DNA from: Pseudomonadota bacterium
Lineage (GTDB): Bacteria > Chloroflexota > UBA6077 > JAJPHF01
DNA length: 64,000 nucleotides
Reading direction: 5' to 3'
Assembly (NCBI GenBank): GCA_021325365.1
Contig: JAJPHF010000016.1
Coordinates: forward strand, 62,001 to 126,000
Shown here: in pieces, positions 52,244 to 59,827 of the stretch
Numbering within the stretch: position 1 is the stretch's first letter
Layout of the letters: every line of letters begins with the position of its first letter
Notes under the pieces: generated by a model
The model's input: the letters and a program-made list of their open reading frames with translations, nothing else
Database searches by the model: none
What the model was told of the DNA's origin: nothing
Position numbers and translations under genes: made by a program

Positions 52244-53329
52244 ATGTCGAGCAGGCTAATCGTCATCGCCCCACGGCAGGCCCGCCGCGCTGCGGCGGCC
52301 GCGCTCGCCCTGGCGCTCAGCGCCTGCGCGGGCAACGCGGCGCCGCCGCCCGGCCCGCCGAGCGCGCCGGCCGCCAGCCCGACCGCCAGCGCCGCCCCGG
52401 CCACGGCGCCGCCGAGCCGGGCGCGCATGCGCATCCCCTTCACCGCCATCAGCATCGTGAACGCGCCGCTATGGGTCGCCCAGGAGGGCGGCTACCTGGC
52501 CGAGGAGGGCATCGACGCGGACGTCGAGTATATCGCCACCAGCACTACGCTCACCCAGGCGATGCTGTCCGGCGAGGTCGCCATCGCCGACTCGGGCCAG
52601 GAGGCGCTCGTGGCCGCCGACCTCGGGGGCGCCGACCTGGTCGCGATCGCCGTGGGCACCGACCGCTTCATCTTCCGCATCTTCGGCGCCGGGCCGGTGC
52701 GCAGCCTCGCCGATCTGCGCGGCCGCCGCGTCGGCATCACCCGCTACGGCTCGACGACCGACACGGTCACTCGGCTGATGCTGAAGCGCGCGGGGCTGGA
52801 TCCCGACCGCGACGTGTCCATCCTGCAAGTGGGCGGCGTGCCGGAGATCCTCGCCGCGCTCCAGTCCGGCAGCATCGACGCCGGGGCGCTGTCGCCGCCG
52901 ACGATGTTCCGGGCCGCCGCCGACTACAACTTGCTGGTCGACACGACCCAGATCGACGTCTACTTCCACCAGGCGATGCTCATTACTCCCCGCGCGTACC
53001 TGGCCGAGAACGAGCCGCTCGTCCGCCGCGTCATCCGCGGCTACCTGCGCGGCGTGGCGCGGTTCAAGCAAGACGAGGCGTTCGCCGCGAGCGTGACCGG
53101 CAAGTACACACAGACGGACGACGCGGACATCCTGGAGCAGAGCTGGGCGGCCGAGGACCGGGTGCTGCCGCGCGTCCCGTTGACCCGCCCCGACGCGATT
53201 CAGGTGTCGCTCGACGAGGCGGCAGGCCAGTACCCCGACGCGCGCAACCGCAGCCCGAGCGACTTTTACGACAACCGGCTGGTGCAGGAGCAGGACGCGA
53301 ACGGCTTCATCGCCAGTCTGTACCACTAG
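52244..53329 (+). CDS. ABC-type substrate-binding lipoprotein (NMT1-like)
   Basis: 361 aa. The signal peptide ends in LSAC (about residue 28), with a Pro/Ala/Thr linker to about 62. The mature fold belongs to the same subgroup as 23080 and 31549 (RVGITRYGSTTD, LDPDRDVSILQVG, LDEAAGQYPDARN). GAGGAAG precedes the ATG. Its TAG stop overlaps the TAG stop of the convergent aldolase gene in a shared CTAG. No transporter partner adjacent. Confidence 0.9.
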   Translation: MSSRLIVIAPRQARRAAAAALALALSACAGNAAPPPGPPSAPAASPTASAAPATAPPSRARMRIPFTAISIVNAPLWVAQEGGYLAEEGIDADVEYIATSTTLTQAMLSGEVAIADSGQEALVAADLGGADLVAIAVGTDRFIFRIFGAGPVRSLADLRGRRVGITRYGSTTDTVTRLMLKRAGLDPDRDVSILQVGGVPEILAALQSGSIDAGALSPPTMFRAAADYNLLVDTTQIDVYFHQAMLITPRAYLAENEPLVRRVIRGYLRGVARFKQDEAFAASVTGKYTQTDDADILEQSWAAEDRVLPRVPLTRPDAIQVSLDEAAGQYPDARNRSPSDFYDNRLVQEQDANGFIASLYH

Positions 53330-54051
53330 CCGAGCGCGCCGACGCCGAAGGGGGGCTGGCGGTCCCAGCGCGCCTCCAGGCGGGCGAAGTAGTCCCAGAC
53401 CAGGCGCGCGCGGATGCTCATCGTCGTGTCGGGCTCCACGCCGGCGAAGGCCGCCTCGTCCAGGAAGTCGGGCGTCCCGAGCGCCGCGGCCTGCACCGCC
53501 GCCCGCGCGTTGTCCTCCAGCGTCACCGCGATGTACAGCAGCTCTTGCAGGTTGTTCGCCGCGACGACCACGCCGTGCCCGCGCAGCAGGAGCGCCTGGT
53601 CGGCGCCGAGCAGCTCGCGCACCCGCTCGCCGCGCTCGGGCGTCGTGATCAGGTGGGGCTCCGGGTAGACCTGGAGGCCGGCGGCGAACCAGCGCGCGGC
53701 GATGAGCACTGGCAGGTACGGACGCTGGGCCACCGCGAACAGCGTCGCCCACGGCGAGTGCAGGTGCGCGACCGCCAGCGCATCAGGCCGGGCAGCGTGG
53801 ATGGCCGTGTGGATCGGCCACTCCAGCGGCACCCGGCCCTCGCCCTCGACGACCTGCCCGGCCAGGTCGAACACGAACAGGTCCTCAGGGCGGGTGGTCG
53901 CCTTGTCGCTGCCCAGCCCGCGGCACATGTAGATCCGACCGCTGTCGGGCGCGTAGCCGCTGATGTGGCCGTGGACGCCGAGTAGCCCGCGCATGGCGAA
54001 GATGCGTGTGAGCGTCGCCATCTGCTCGCGTAGCTCCGCTTCGGTGCTCAT
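53326..54051 (-). CDS. class II aldolase/adducin-family protein
   Basis: 241 aa from the ATG at 54051 (GGAGGT 7 nt upstream). The zinc site of fuculose/ribulose-phosphate aldolases and epimerases is complete: H96-x-H98 (HLHSP) and H159 (RGHG), with E77 as the probable catalytic glutamate. The family also contains decarboxylases and aldolases acting on aromatic and hydroxy acids, for example 4-hydroxy-3-methoxy and 3,4-dihydroxyphthalate decarboxylase-like enzymes, which would suit the neighbourhood. Substrate not determined. Confidence 0.9.
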   Translation of the reverse strand: MSTEAELREQMATLTRIFAMRGLLGVHGHISGYAPDSGRIYMCRGLGSDKATTRPEDLFVFDLAGQVVEGEGRVPLEWPIHTAIHAARPDALAVAHLHSPWATLFAVAQRPYLPVLIAARWFAAGLQVYPEPHLITTPERGERVRELLGADQALLLRGHGVVVAANNLQELLYIAVTLEDNARAAVQAAALGTPDFLDEAAFAGVEPDTTMSIRARLVWDYFARLEARWDRQPPFGVGALG

Positions 54052-54137
54052 GCCCGCTACCTCCCCACGCGACTCCAAGAGTCGGAGCGGCGCCGGCCGC
54101 GCGCCGTCTGGCGTCGTGCCCAACGTCCGCGGCGCGC

Positions 54138-54146
54138 ATTATAGCA
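54138..54146 (-). promoter_or_regulatory. extended -10 promoter of the aldolase gene
   Basis: TGcTATAAT on the minus strand, a perfect extended -10, about 87 nt before the ATG at 54051. No -35 match. Confidence 0.55.
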
Positions 54147-54318
54147 GCCCGCTTCGGCTCGGCGGCGCGCGCCCGGAGCCATCCCGTGCCGCCGCTCAGA
54201 GCCTCAGGACCGCCTGGCTGGCTCACCCGACTAGACACCGTCCACGGAGCGCCGGCGGCACAGGTCGTGCGATGCCTTGGCCAGATCAGCAGGCTAGACA
54301 GAAGGAGGACCGGCTGAC

Positions 54319-54840
54319 ATGGACGACGCGGCCAACGGCAACGTGCTCGGCAGCCCGAACGCGCCGGTGACAGTCGAAGAGTGGGGCGACTTCCAGTGAC
54401 CGTACTGTCGAGAGTTCGCCCTGGGTCCAGGGCGCCAGTTGAACGAGTCGCTCGTCGCGCAGGGGCAAGTCCGGTTCGTCTGGCACGACCTGGCGTTCCT
54501 CGGGCAAGAATCGGTCTGGGCGGCGGAGGCGGCCCAGTGCGCCGCCGAGCAAGGCCAGTTCTGGGCATACCACGACAAGCTGTTCGAGGAGCAGGGCCCC
54601 GAGAACAGCGGCGCCTTCGACAAGCCGAACCTGCGGCGGTTCGCCGCCGACCTGGGGCTGGACACGGGCCGCTTCGACGCCTGTCTCGCCGCCGACCGCG
54701 AGCTGGCCAAGGTGCGCCAGGAGGCCCAGGAGGCGCGCGAGCAAGGCATCGTGAGCACCCCGACGCTCCTGGTGAACGGGCGGGTGTTTCGGGGCGTGCC
54801 GAGCTTCGCCCAGCTCTATCAGCTCATCGAGAACGCCTGA
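54319..54840 (+). CDS. DsbA-family thioredoxin-fold selenoprotein (in-frame TGA at the active site)
   Basis: ATG at 54319 after GAAGGAGGA. The frame runs 26 codons to TGA (54397-54399), then on to a real stop at 54840, 173 residues in all. The flanks read D-F-Q-[TGA]-P-Y-C-R-E-F. DsbA-like proteins have DFQCPYC here, so the TGA replaces exactly the reactive first Cys of CPYC, giving Sec-P-Y-C. 24 nt after the TGA is a GCCCTG-GGTC-CAGGGC hairpin (54418-54433), extended by a C-G pair and bulged U's on the 5' side, matching the bacterial SECIS rule (16-37 nt, GGUC loop). The rest is intact: helical insert, STPTLLVNG cis-Pro block. An in-frame TAG at 54295 rules out a longer N-terminus, so no signal peptide: a cytosolic oxidoreductase. 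The alternative is a nonsense mutation. Confidence 0.8.
54397..54439 (+). promoter_or_regulatory. candidate bacterial SECIS element with its UGA
   Basis: UGA at 54397-54399. The upper stem is C54417-G54423 pairing with C54428-G54434 (7 bp), apical loop GGUC at 54424-54427, the same loop as E. coli fdhF. U54415-U54416 are bulged below the stem, and ACUG (54404-54407) can pair with CAGU (54436-54439) as a lower stem. Loop distance from UGA is 24 nt. It overlaps coding sequence, as expected for bacteria. Confidence 0.65.
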
Positions 54841-54889
54841 GCCTCTGACGGTCGGCGCTCCCAGCGCGCCGTTACGCGGCGCGCCGCGG

Positions 54890-55888
54890 CTACAGCTCCA
54901 GCGTGCTCGGCGCGAAGATCTCCTCGAGGTCGAGCACACGCGGCGTGAGCCCCTGCTCGTGCGAGTATTGGGCGATCGTCTCCAGTACGTGGCGGTTCGC
55001 CTTCACGCCGTAGGGGTACGGGTCGTCCGTGCGGACCGTGCGCCGCGCCTCGAGCGGCAGCCAGCCGAGGCGGAAGTAGATGTCGGCCTGCTCCCGCGCG
55101 CGCGCCACCACCTGCTCCTTCGCCGCCAGGAACGCCTCGTACAGGTTGATCGCCACCCAGGGGTGCCGCTCCAGGATGCTGCGCCGCACGACCATACAGT
55201 GGTTGATCGGGAAAATGCCCGTCTTCTGGAAGTAGCGTGCCCCCTCGGCCAGCGGGTCCGGGAACAGCGTGCGGATGGCCGGATTCCCGCTCAGGTCCAT
55301 CCCCGCGCGATCGACCAGGTTGACGGTCGGCAGGTAGTGCGCCGCGGCGTCCAGCTCGCCCCGAAGCAGCAGCGTGGCGATGCTCTCCGACGCGGGGATA
55401 CGGTGGAAGCGGATGCCGGGCGGCGGCTGAAAGCCCGTGGCGCCGCCGTGGCTACGCTCCTCGGTGCGCTCCATGTACCAGATCAGGTCCTCGGGCCGCA
55501 CCCCGAACTCGTGCTGCAGGACGCCGCGCGTCCACAGCGCCGCCGTCTGCTGGTACTCCGGCACGCCGACCCGCTTGCCCTTGAGGTCGGCCGGCTGCTC
55601 GATGCCCGCGTCGGTCCGCACGAGAAAGCCCGTGTGGAAGAACTGGCGCATCGTGAAGATCGGCAGCGCCACCCACGGCGACTCGCCCCGCGCGGTGATG
55701 ATCAGCAGCGACGAGAGCGACATCTCGGAGACGTCGAACTCTTGGAACTTGAGCTGCCGCCAGAAGATCTCCGACGGGTGCGCCGTCGTCACCATCAGGT
55801 CGATGCTGTCGGGGCGCACGCTGCCGTCGATGATCGGCCGCGAGCGGTCGTTCGCCCCCAGGATCAGGCTGAGCTGCAAGCTCGACAT
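54890..55888 (-). CDS. 4,5-dihydroxyphthalate decarboxylase (Pht5)-like protein
   Basis: 332 aa from the ATG at 55888 (GAGGAG upstream); the long upstream frame is not coding. The protein begins LQLSLILGANDRSRPIIDG and contains FDVSEMSLSSLLI and KGKRVGVPEYQQTAALW, the recognised blocks of the Pht5/Pht-type decarboxylase family. These are cytosolic enzymes with a periplasmic-binding fold and no signal peptide, as here. Known members convert 4,5-dihydroxyphthalate to protocatechuate. The Rieske oxygenase, dehydrogenase and LigB-type gene downstream could form a matching route, but they are not cotranscribed with it. The substrate may be another dihydroxy-diacid. Confidence 0.83.
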   Translation of the reverse strand: MSSLQLSLILGANDRSRPIIDGSVRPDSIDLMVTTAHPSEIFWRQLKFQEFDVSEMSLSSLLIITARGESPWVALPIFTMRQFFHTGFLVRTDAGIEQPADLKGKRVGVPEYQQTAALWTRGVLQHEFGVRPEDLIWYMERTEERSHGGATGFQPPPGIRFHRIPASESIATLLLRGELDAAAHYLPTVNLVDRAGMDLSGNPAIRTLFPDPLAEGARYFQKTGIFPINHCMVVRRSILERHPWVAINLYEAFLAAKEQVVARAREQADIYFRLGWLPLEARRTVRTDDPYPYGVKANRHVLETIAQYSHEQGLTPRVLDLEEIFAPSTLEL

Positions 55889-55993
55889 CGCTAGCTCCTC
55901 GCCACGCATGAGGCCCGCGCGCCCCTGTTTAACACGACCGCGCGCCACGCCGTCAAGGTCGCCGCCGCCGAAGCGCGCGCGGACGGCCCCGCG

Positions 55994-55999
55994 TATAAT
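55994..55999 (+). promoter_or_regulatory. consensus -10 of the SBP at 56030
   Basis: TATAAT exactly, about 31 nt before the ATG. The -35 region shows no match. Confidence 0.45.
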
Positions 56000-56029
56000 G
56001 GGCCACCAATCCACCCGAAGGAGACTCCT

Positions 56030-56992
56030 ATGCGGTCGTGCCGGATGCTGGCTGCTCTCGCCGTCCTGGTCGCGCTGCCCCCGCTCTCCGTCGCGGCGAG
56101 CCCCCCGCCGCAGAAGGGGCTGGAAACGGTCCGCTTCATCACCTTCACCCTCGACGCCGCGACCATCGCCGCACGGGCACGCGGCTACTTCGCCGCCCAG
56201 GGCATCAACCTCGACCTGACGATTACCCCGAACTCGACCGAGCAGATGCGCGGCCTCGCGCAGGGTACGTGGGACATCGCCTCCACGGCCTTCGACAACG
56301 TGCTGGCCTGGTCGGGCCGCGACGGCGGCCCCGCGATCGTGGCCGTGCTCCAGCGCGGCACGCCGCTGAACCTGCCTGTCTACACCCGCCCGGAAATTCA
56401 CGACTGGGCCGACCTGCGCGGCCGTCCCCTGGCCGTGGACGCGGTGGACACGGCCTACGCGCTCGTCCTGCGTCGCGTGCTGCTCGCCCACGGCCTGGAC
56501 ATGGAGCGCGGCGACTACCAGCTGGTCCCGGTCGGCGGCCGGCGCGAGGCCTCGCTCGCCAGCGGCGACACCTTCGCGGCCATTCTGAGCACCCAAGAAG
56601 AGGCCCAGGCCGACGCCGACGGGCTGATCCGGGTGACCGACTACACCGAGGTGCTGCCCGACTATCCGGACGGCGTCTACGCGGTCAACCGCGCGTGGGC
56701 CGAGGCGCACCGCGACCTCGTCACGCGCTTCATCCGCGCCTGGCTGGACGGCGGGCGGTGGGTCCAGGAGAACCCCGAGGCCGCGATCGAGCTGGTGTCG
56801 GCCGAGACGGGCCTGAACCGAGCCGGAGCGGAGCAGCTCGTCGTCGGCTTCTCGCCCAGCGGCGCGCTGAACCTGCGCGGCCTCCAGGGCGTGCTCGACC
56901 TGCGCACGCAGTTCGGCTTCACGCTCCCGATGGGCACCGACCTGGCCCGCTACTACGACACGTCGTACTTCGACGCCGCGACCCGCCGCTAA
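56030..56992 (+). CDS. secreted substrate-binding protein (NMT1-like), not a lipoprotein
   Basis: 320 aa. The Sec signal peptide (MRSCRMLAALAVLVALPPLSVA, cleavage after VAA) has no Cys at +1, unlike the other exported SBPs here, so the mature protein is soluble or held otherwise. The Ala/Pro linker is absent. Type II binding fold with ITFTLDAATIAARARGYF at the start. GAAGGAGACTCCT precedes the ATG. The TAA stop lies inside the terminal repeat of MITE-like copy C. Divergent from the Pht5-like gene, so perhaps its supplier. Confidence 0.9.
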   Translation: MRSCRMLAALAVLVALPPLSVAASPPPQKGLETVRFITFTLDAATIAARARGYFAAQGINLDLTITPNSTEQMRGLAQGTWDIASTAFDNVLAWSGRDGGPAIVAVLQRGTPLNLPVYTRPEIHDWADLRGRPLAVDAVDTAYALVLRRVLLAHGLDMERGDYQLVPVGGRREASLASGDTFAAILSTQEEAQADADGLIRVTDYTEVLPDYPDGVYAVNRAWAEAHRDLVTRFIRAWLDGGRWVQENPEAAIELVSAETGLNRAGAEQLVVGFSPSGALNLRGLQGVLDLRTQFGFTLPMGTDLARYYDTSYFDAATRR

Positions 56993-57112
56993 GCTGCTGG
57001 CCCTAGTTGGTCTCGATATCGCCGCCGTAAACGGCGGGCCAGGGAGACGCTCTTGGCCCGCCGTTTACGGCGGCAGCCGGACTTGTATGGCGACCGAGGC
57101 CATCAGCTTAGC
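56988..57112. mobile_element. MITE-like 125-bp palindromic element, copy C
   Basis: Same length as copy A. The terminal repeats begin GCTAAGCTG(C/A)TGGCC. Inside, GCCGCCGTAAACGGCGGGCC pairs with GGCCCGCCGTTTACGGCGGC. In both arms the core differs from A and B by a compensating change (GTGAAC/GTTCAC to GTAAAC/GTTTAC), so the stem is conserved. It sits between convergent genes and supplies the TAA of the SBP gene. Confidence 0.85.
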
Positions 57113-57195
57113 CCGGCAAGCGCGCCGGAAGCGGTGAGGGCGCAGCGAGGCGCCCTCGAGGGGTCACGTACTGCCGGCCGCCAAGCAACGCGGCG

Positions 57196-58299
57196 TCACA
57201 CCCAGGGCGTCACGGTGACGTGGATGGCGCCCGGCGCGCCCTCGCCCGCGGTCGCCCGGATCGCCGCGTCCACCCCGTCCAGCCCGAATTGGTGCGTACA
57301 CAGGGCGTCGAGCGGGAACTTGCCGGAGCCGATCCACTGGAGCGCTAGCTCGACCGAGTCGTAGCTGTGGCCGCGCGCGCTCTTCACCGTCACGTACTTG
57401 CGTGTCAGCTTGTCGATGGGAAAGCTCGGGATCTCACGGGCGGCGCCCTGCACCACCATCGTCCCGCCCTTGCGCTTCAGCAGGTCCAGGGAGAGCAGCG
57501 TGACGCTCGGGCTGCCGCCCGAGGTGGTGTCGATCGTGACGTCCACCCCGCGCCCGCCGGTGATCGCGGCCACCCGCGCGGCCAGATCCTCCCGCTCGAC
57601 GTCCACCGTGTAGTCCGCGCCCAGCAGGCGCGCCACCTCCAGGCGGCGCGCGTCGCGGCCCAGGCCACTCACGACGATGCAGTCGGCGCCGGCCTGCTTG
57701 GCGGCGAGCACGCAGCCGAGCCCCTGCTGGCCGGGGCCGTGGATGACGACGCTCTTGCCCGGCCCCACGCCGCCCTCGACGATCGCCCACTGCACGCCGT
57801 TGCCGAGCGGCAGCGCAAGCGCCGCCAGCTCGGCGGGGGCGCTGTCGGGCACGCGGTGCAGCACGGCGTTCGGCGGCAGGTAAAGATACTGGCTGTAGCC
57901 GCCCCAGAGCGCGGGCGGCACGTCGATCGCCGTCGAGCCGTAGCGGAGCCGCACGGCGTTGTCGGGATCGGTCGCCCAGCACAGGCGGTATTCGCCCCGG
58001 TGGCACCACTCGCAGTGCCCGCACGGCAGGTATTCTTCCAGCGCCACGCGGTCGCCCTCCTGCACGCCCCACCGCGCGGCGGCGACCGGCCCGACCTTTG
58101 CGATGACGCCCACGTTCTCGTGGCCGAGAATGAACGGCTCTGCCTGCCGCCGGGCGTACAGCCCCACGTCGCTGCCGCAGACGCCCGCCGCCTCGACCTT
58201 GAGCAGACCGGCGTCGGGCGGAATCTCCGGCAGCGGCAGCTCGCGCACCTCTGTCTGCTGGACGCCGACGCGCACCGCCGCCAGTACAGGCTCGGCCAT
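57196..58299 (-). CDS. zinc-dependent medium-chain alcohol dehydrogenase (MDR)
   Basis: 367 aa from the ATG at 58299 (GAGGAGGGG upstream). Catalytic zinc ligands are C41 (GVCGSD) and H60-E61 (GHEN). The structural zinc site C93-x2-C96-x2-C99-x7-C107 is complete. The Rossmann domain has [21 protein letters not shown]. It oxidises an alcohol or polyol with NAD(P). Divergent from the phthalate-type Rieske oxygenase, which fits a cis-diol or alcohol dehydrogenase in the same route, though MDRs act on many substrates. Confidence 0.93.
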   Translation of the reverse strand: MAEPVLAAVRVGVQQTEVRELPLPEIPPDAGLLKVEAAGVCGSDVGLYARRQAEPFILGHENVGVIAKVGPVAAARWGVQEGDRVALEEYLPCGHCEWCHRGEYRLCWATDPDNAVRLRYGSTAIDVPPALWGGYSQYLYLPPNAVLHRVPDSAPAELAALALPLGNGVQWAIVEGGVGPGKSVVIHGPGQQGLGCVLAAKQAGADCIVVSGLGRDARRLEVARLLGADYTVDVEREDLAARVAAITGGRGVDVTIDTTSGGSPSVTLLSLDLLKRKGGTMVVQGAAREIPSFPIDKLTRKYVTVKSARGHSYDSVELALQWIGSGKFPLDALCTHQFGLDGVDAAIRATAGEGAPGAIHVTVTPWV

Positions 58300-58388
58300 C
58301 GCTCGCCCCTCCTCGTCGCTCCGTCCGCGCGATCCCGCGCCTGGCATGGTTGCACGCCCGAGCTACCGCCGCAAGGGTCGCGCGCCGC

Positions 58389-58417
58389 TAGACGGCTGCC
58401 GCGCTAACTCCTATTAT
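58389..58417 (+). promoter_or_regulatory. sigma-70-type promoter of the Rieske oxygenase
   Basis: TAGACG (58389-58394), a 17-bp spacer and TATTAT (58412-58417). The ATG at 58470 is about 46 nt from the predicted start point. Confidence 0.5.
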
Positions 58418-58469
58418 GCAGGTACTCGTCGCGCCGGGCGATTCGTGGACCGGGAGAGGAGAGCCGCCC

Positions 58470-59732
58470 ATGCTGAGCCGGGAAGAGAACGAGCTGGTGA
58501 CCCGCGTCGGCCCTGGCACCGCCATGGGCGCCACGCTGCGCCGCTACTGGCTACCGGCACTCCTCAGCGAGGAGGTGCCGACGCCCGACTGCGCACCCGT
58601 GCGCGTCCGGCTGGTGGGCGAGGACCTGATCGCGTTCCGCGACAGCGGCGGCCGAGTAGGGCTGCTGGGCGCGTACTGCCCGCACCGCCGCGCGCCCTTG
58701 TTCTTCGGCCGCAACGAGGAGCACGGGCTGCGCTGCATGTACCACGGCTGGAAGTTCGACGTCGCGGGCGCCTGCGTCGACATGCCATCCGAGCCCGAGG
58801 AGAGCACCTTCCGCTACCGCGTCCGGCAGACGGCCTACCCGTGCGAGGAGCGGGGCGGGATCGTCTGGGCGTATCTCGGCCCGCCCGCCCAGCGCCCGCC
58901 GCTGCCGGGGCTGGAGTGGCTGCGGGCGCCGGCGGGCTACGCCCACGCGTCCAAAACGTTCGAAGAGTGCAACTGGCTCCAGGCGCTGGAGGGCGGCGTC
59001 GACAGCTCGCACTCGTCGTTCCTGCACCATGACCGTAGCCGGGTGCGGCCACAGGCGACGCTCGGGTATCGCGGCCGCGCGGGCGCGCCGCGGCTGGAGG
59101 TGCAAACCACCGACTACGGCTTCACCTACGCGAGCATCCGGCACCTGAAGGAGGAGCGGCAGAACTACGTCCGCGTGTACCAGTTCGTCATGCCGTTCTA
59201 CCAGCTCCGGGCGTTCGAGGGATACCACGGACAGCCGCTGCTCCAGGGACACGTCTGGGCGCCTGTCGACGACGAGCATACCTACGTGTACAACTGGATC
59301 TGCGCGGCCGACGACGCGCCACTGTCGCCCGAGCTAGTGCTGGAGGTGGAGACGGAGGCCGGGCGCGGGCCGGACGACCTGCTGCCGGGCTACCGCCTCA
59401 AGCGCAACAAGAGCAACGATTACCTGATCGACCGCGCGCTGCAGCGCGCGGGCAATTCGATCGGCGTGCGCGGCGTCAACACACAGGACTTCGCGGTGCA
59501 GGAGGGCATGGGCCCGATCGTGGACCGCAGCGAGGAGCACCTGGGCAGCAGCGACCTGGCGATCATCGCCACCCGCCGGCTGCTCTTGCAGGCGGTGCGC
59601 GCGGTGGCCGCGGGCGGCGACCCGCCCGGCCTGGACACGAGCGATCTCCGCGTGCGGCCCGCCGAGATGCTGCTGCCGGAAGGCGTCTCCTGGACCGAGG
59701 CCATGCAGGAGGCGCTCGTCGCCCGCTGGTGA
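58470..59732 (+). CDS. Rieske non-heme iron oxygenase, phthalate 4,5-dioxygenase type
   Basis: 420 aa from the ATG at 58470 (GAGAGGAGAG upstream; the ATG at 58416 overlaps the -10 and is rejected). Rieske ligands are C70-x-H72 (YCPHRRAP) and C89-x2-H92 (CMYHGWKF). The mononuclear iron triad motif is D178-x2-H181-x4-H186 in EGGVDSSHSSFLHHD, typical of phthalate dioxygenase and its alpha-only relatives. These hydroxylate or demethylate aromatic acids. A LigB-type extradiol dioxygenase follows 95 bp downstream, so ring hydroxylation and cleavage are likely linked. No reductase gene in the window. Confidence 0.93.
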   Translation: MLSREENELVTRVGPGTAMGATLRRYWLPALLSEEVPTPDCAPVRVRLVGEDLIAFRDSGGRVGLLGAYCPHRRAPLFFGRNEEHGLRCMYHGWKFDVAGACVDMPSEPEESTFRYRVRQTAYPCEERGGIVWAYLGPPAQRPPLPGLEWLRAPAGYAHASKTFEECNWLQALEGGVDSSHSSFLHHDRSRVRPQATLGYRGRAGAPRLEVQTTDYGFTYASIRHLKEERQNYVRVYQFVMPFYQLRAFEGYHGQPLLQGHVWAPVDDEHTYVYNWICAADDAPLSPELVLEVETEAGRGPDDLLPGYRLKRNKSNDYLIDRALQRAGNSIGVRGVNTQDFAVQEGMGPIVDRSEEHLGSSDLAIIATRRLLLQAVRAVAAGGDPPGLDTSDLRVRPAEMLLPEGVSWTEAMQEALVARW

Positions 59733-59827
59733 TGCCGGCTGGATGCGGTAGAACAGCTATAAGAACACGGAATTGCCGGGCCAATTGAAGCACGACGCGG
59801 CCCGTCCGCCGTCGCGAGGAGACCAAG

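Noticed and set aside
54439..54840. Separate gene starting at the GTG-like codon after the TGA
   Set aside because: It would lack the first strand and active site of the thioredoxin fold. The upstream 26 codons match the family exactly, so the TGA is read as Sec (or, less likely, as a nonsense mutation).
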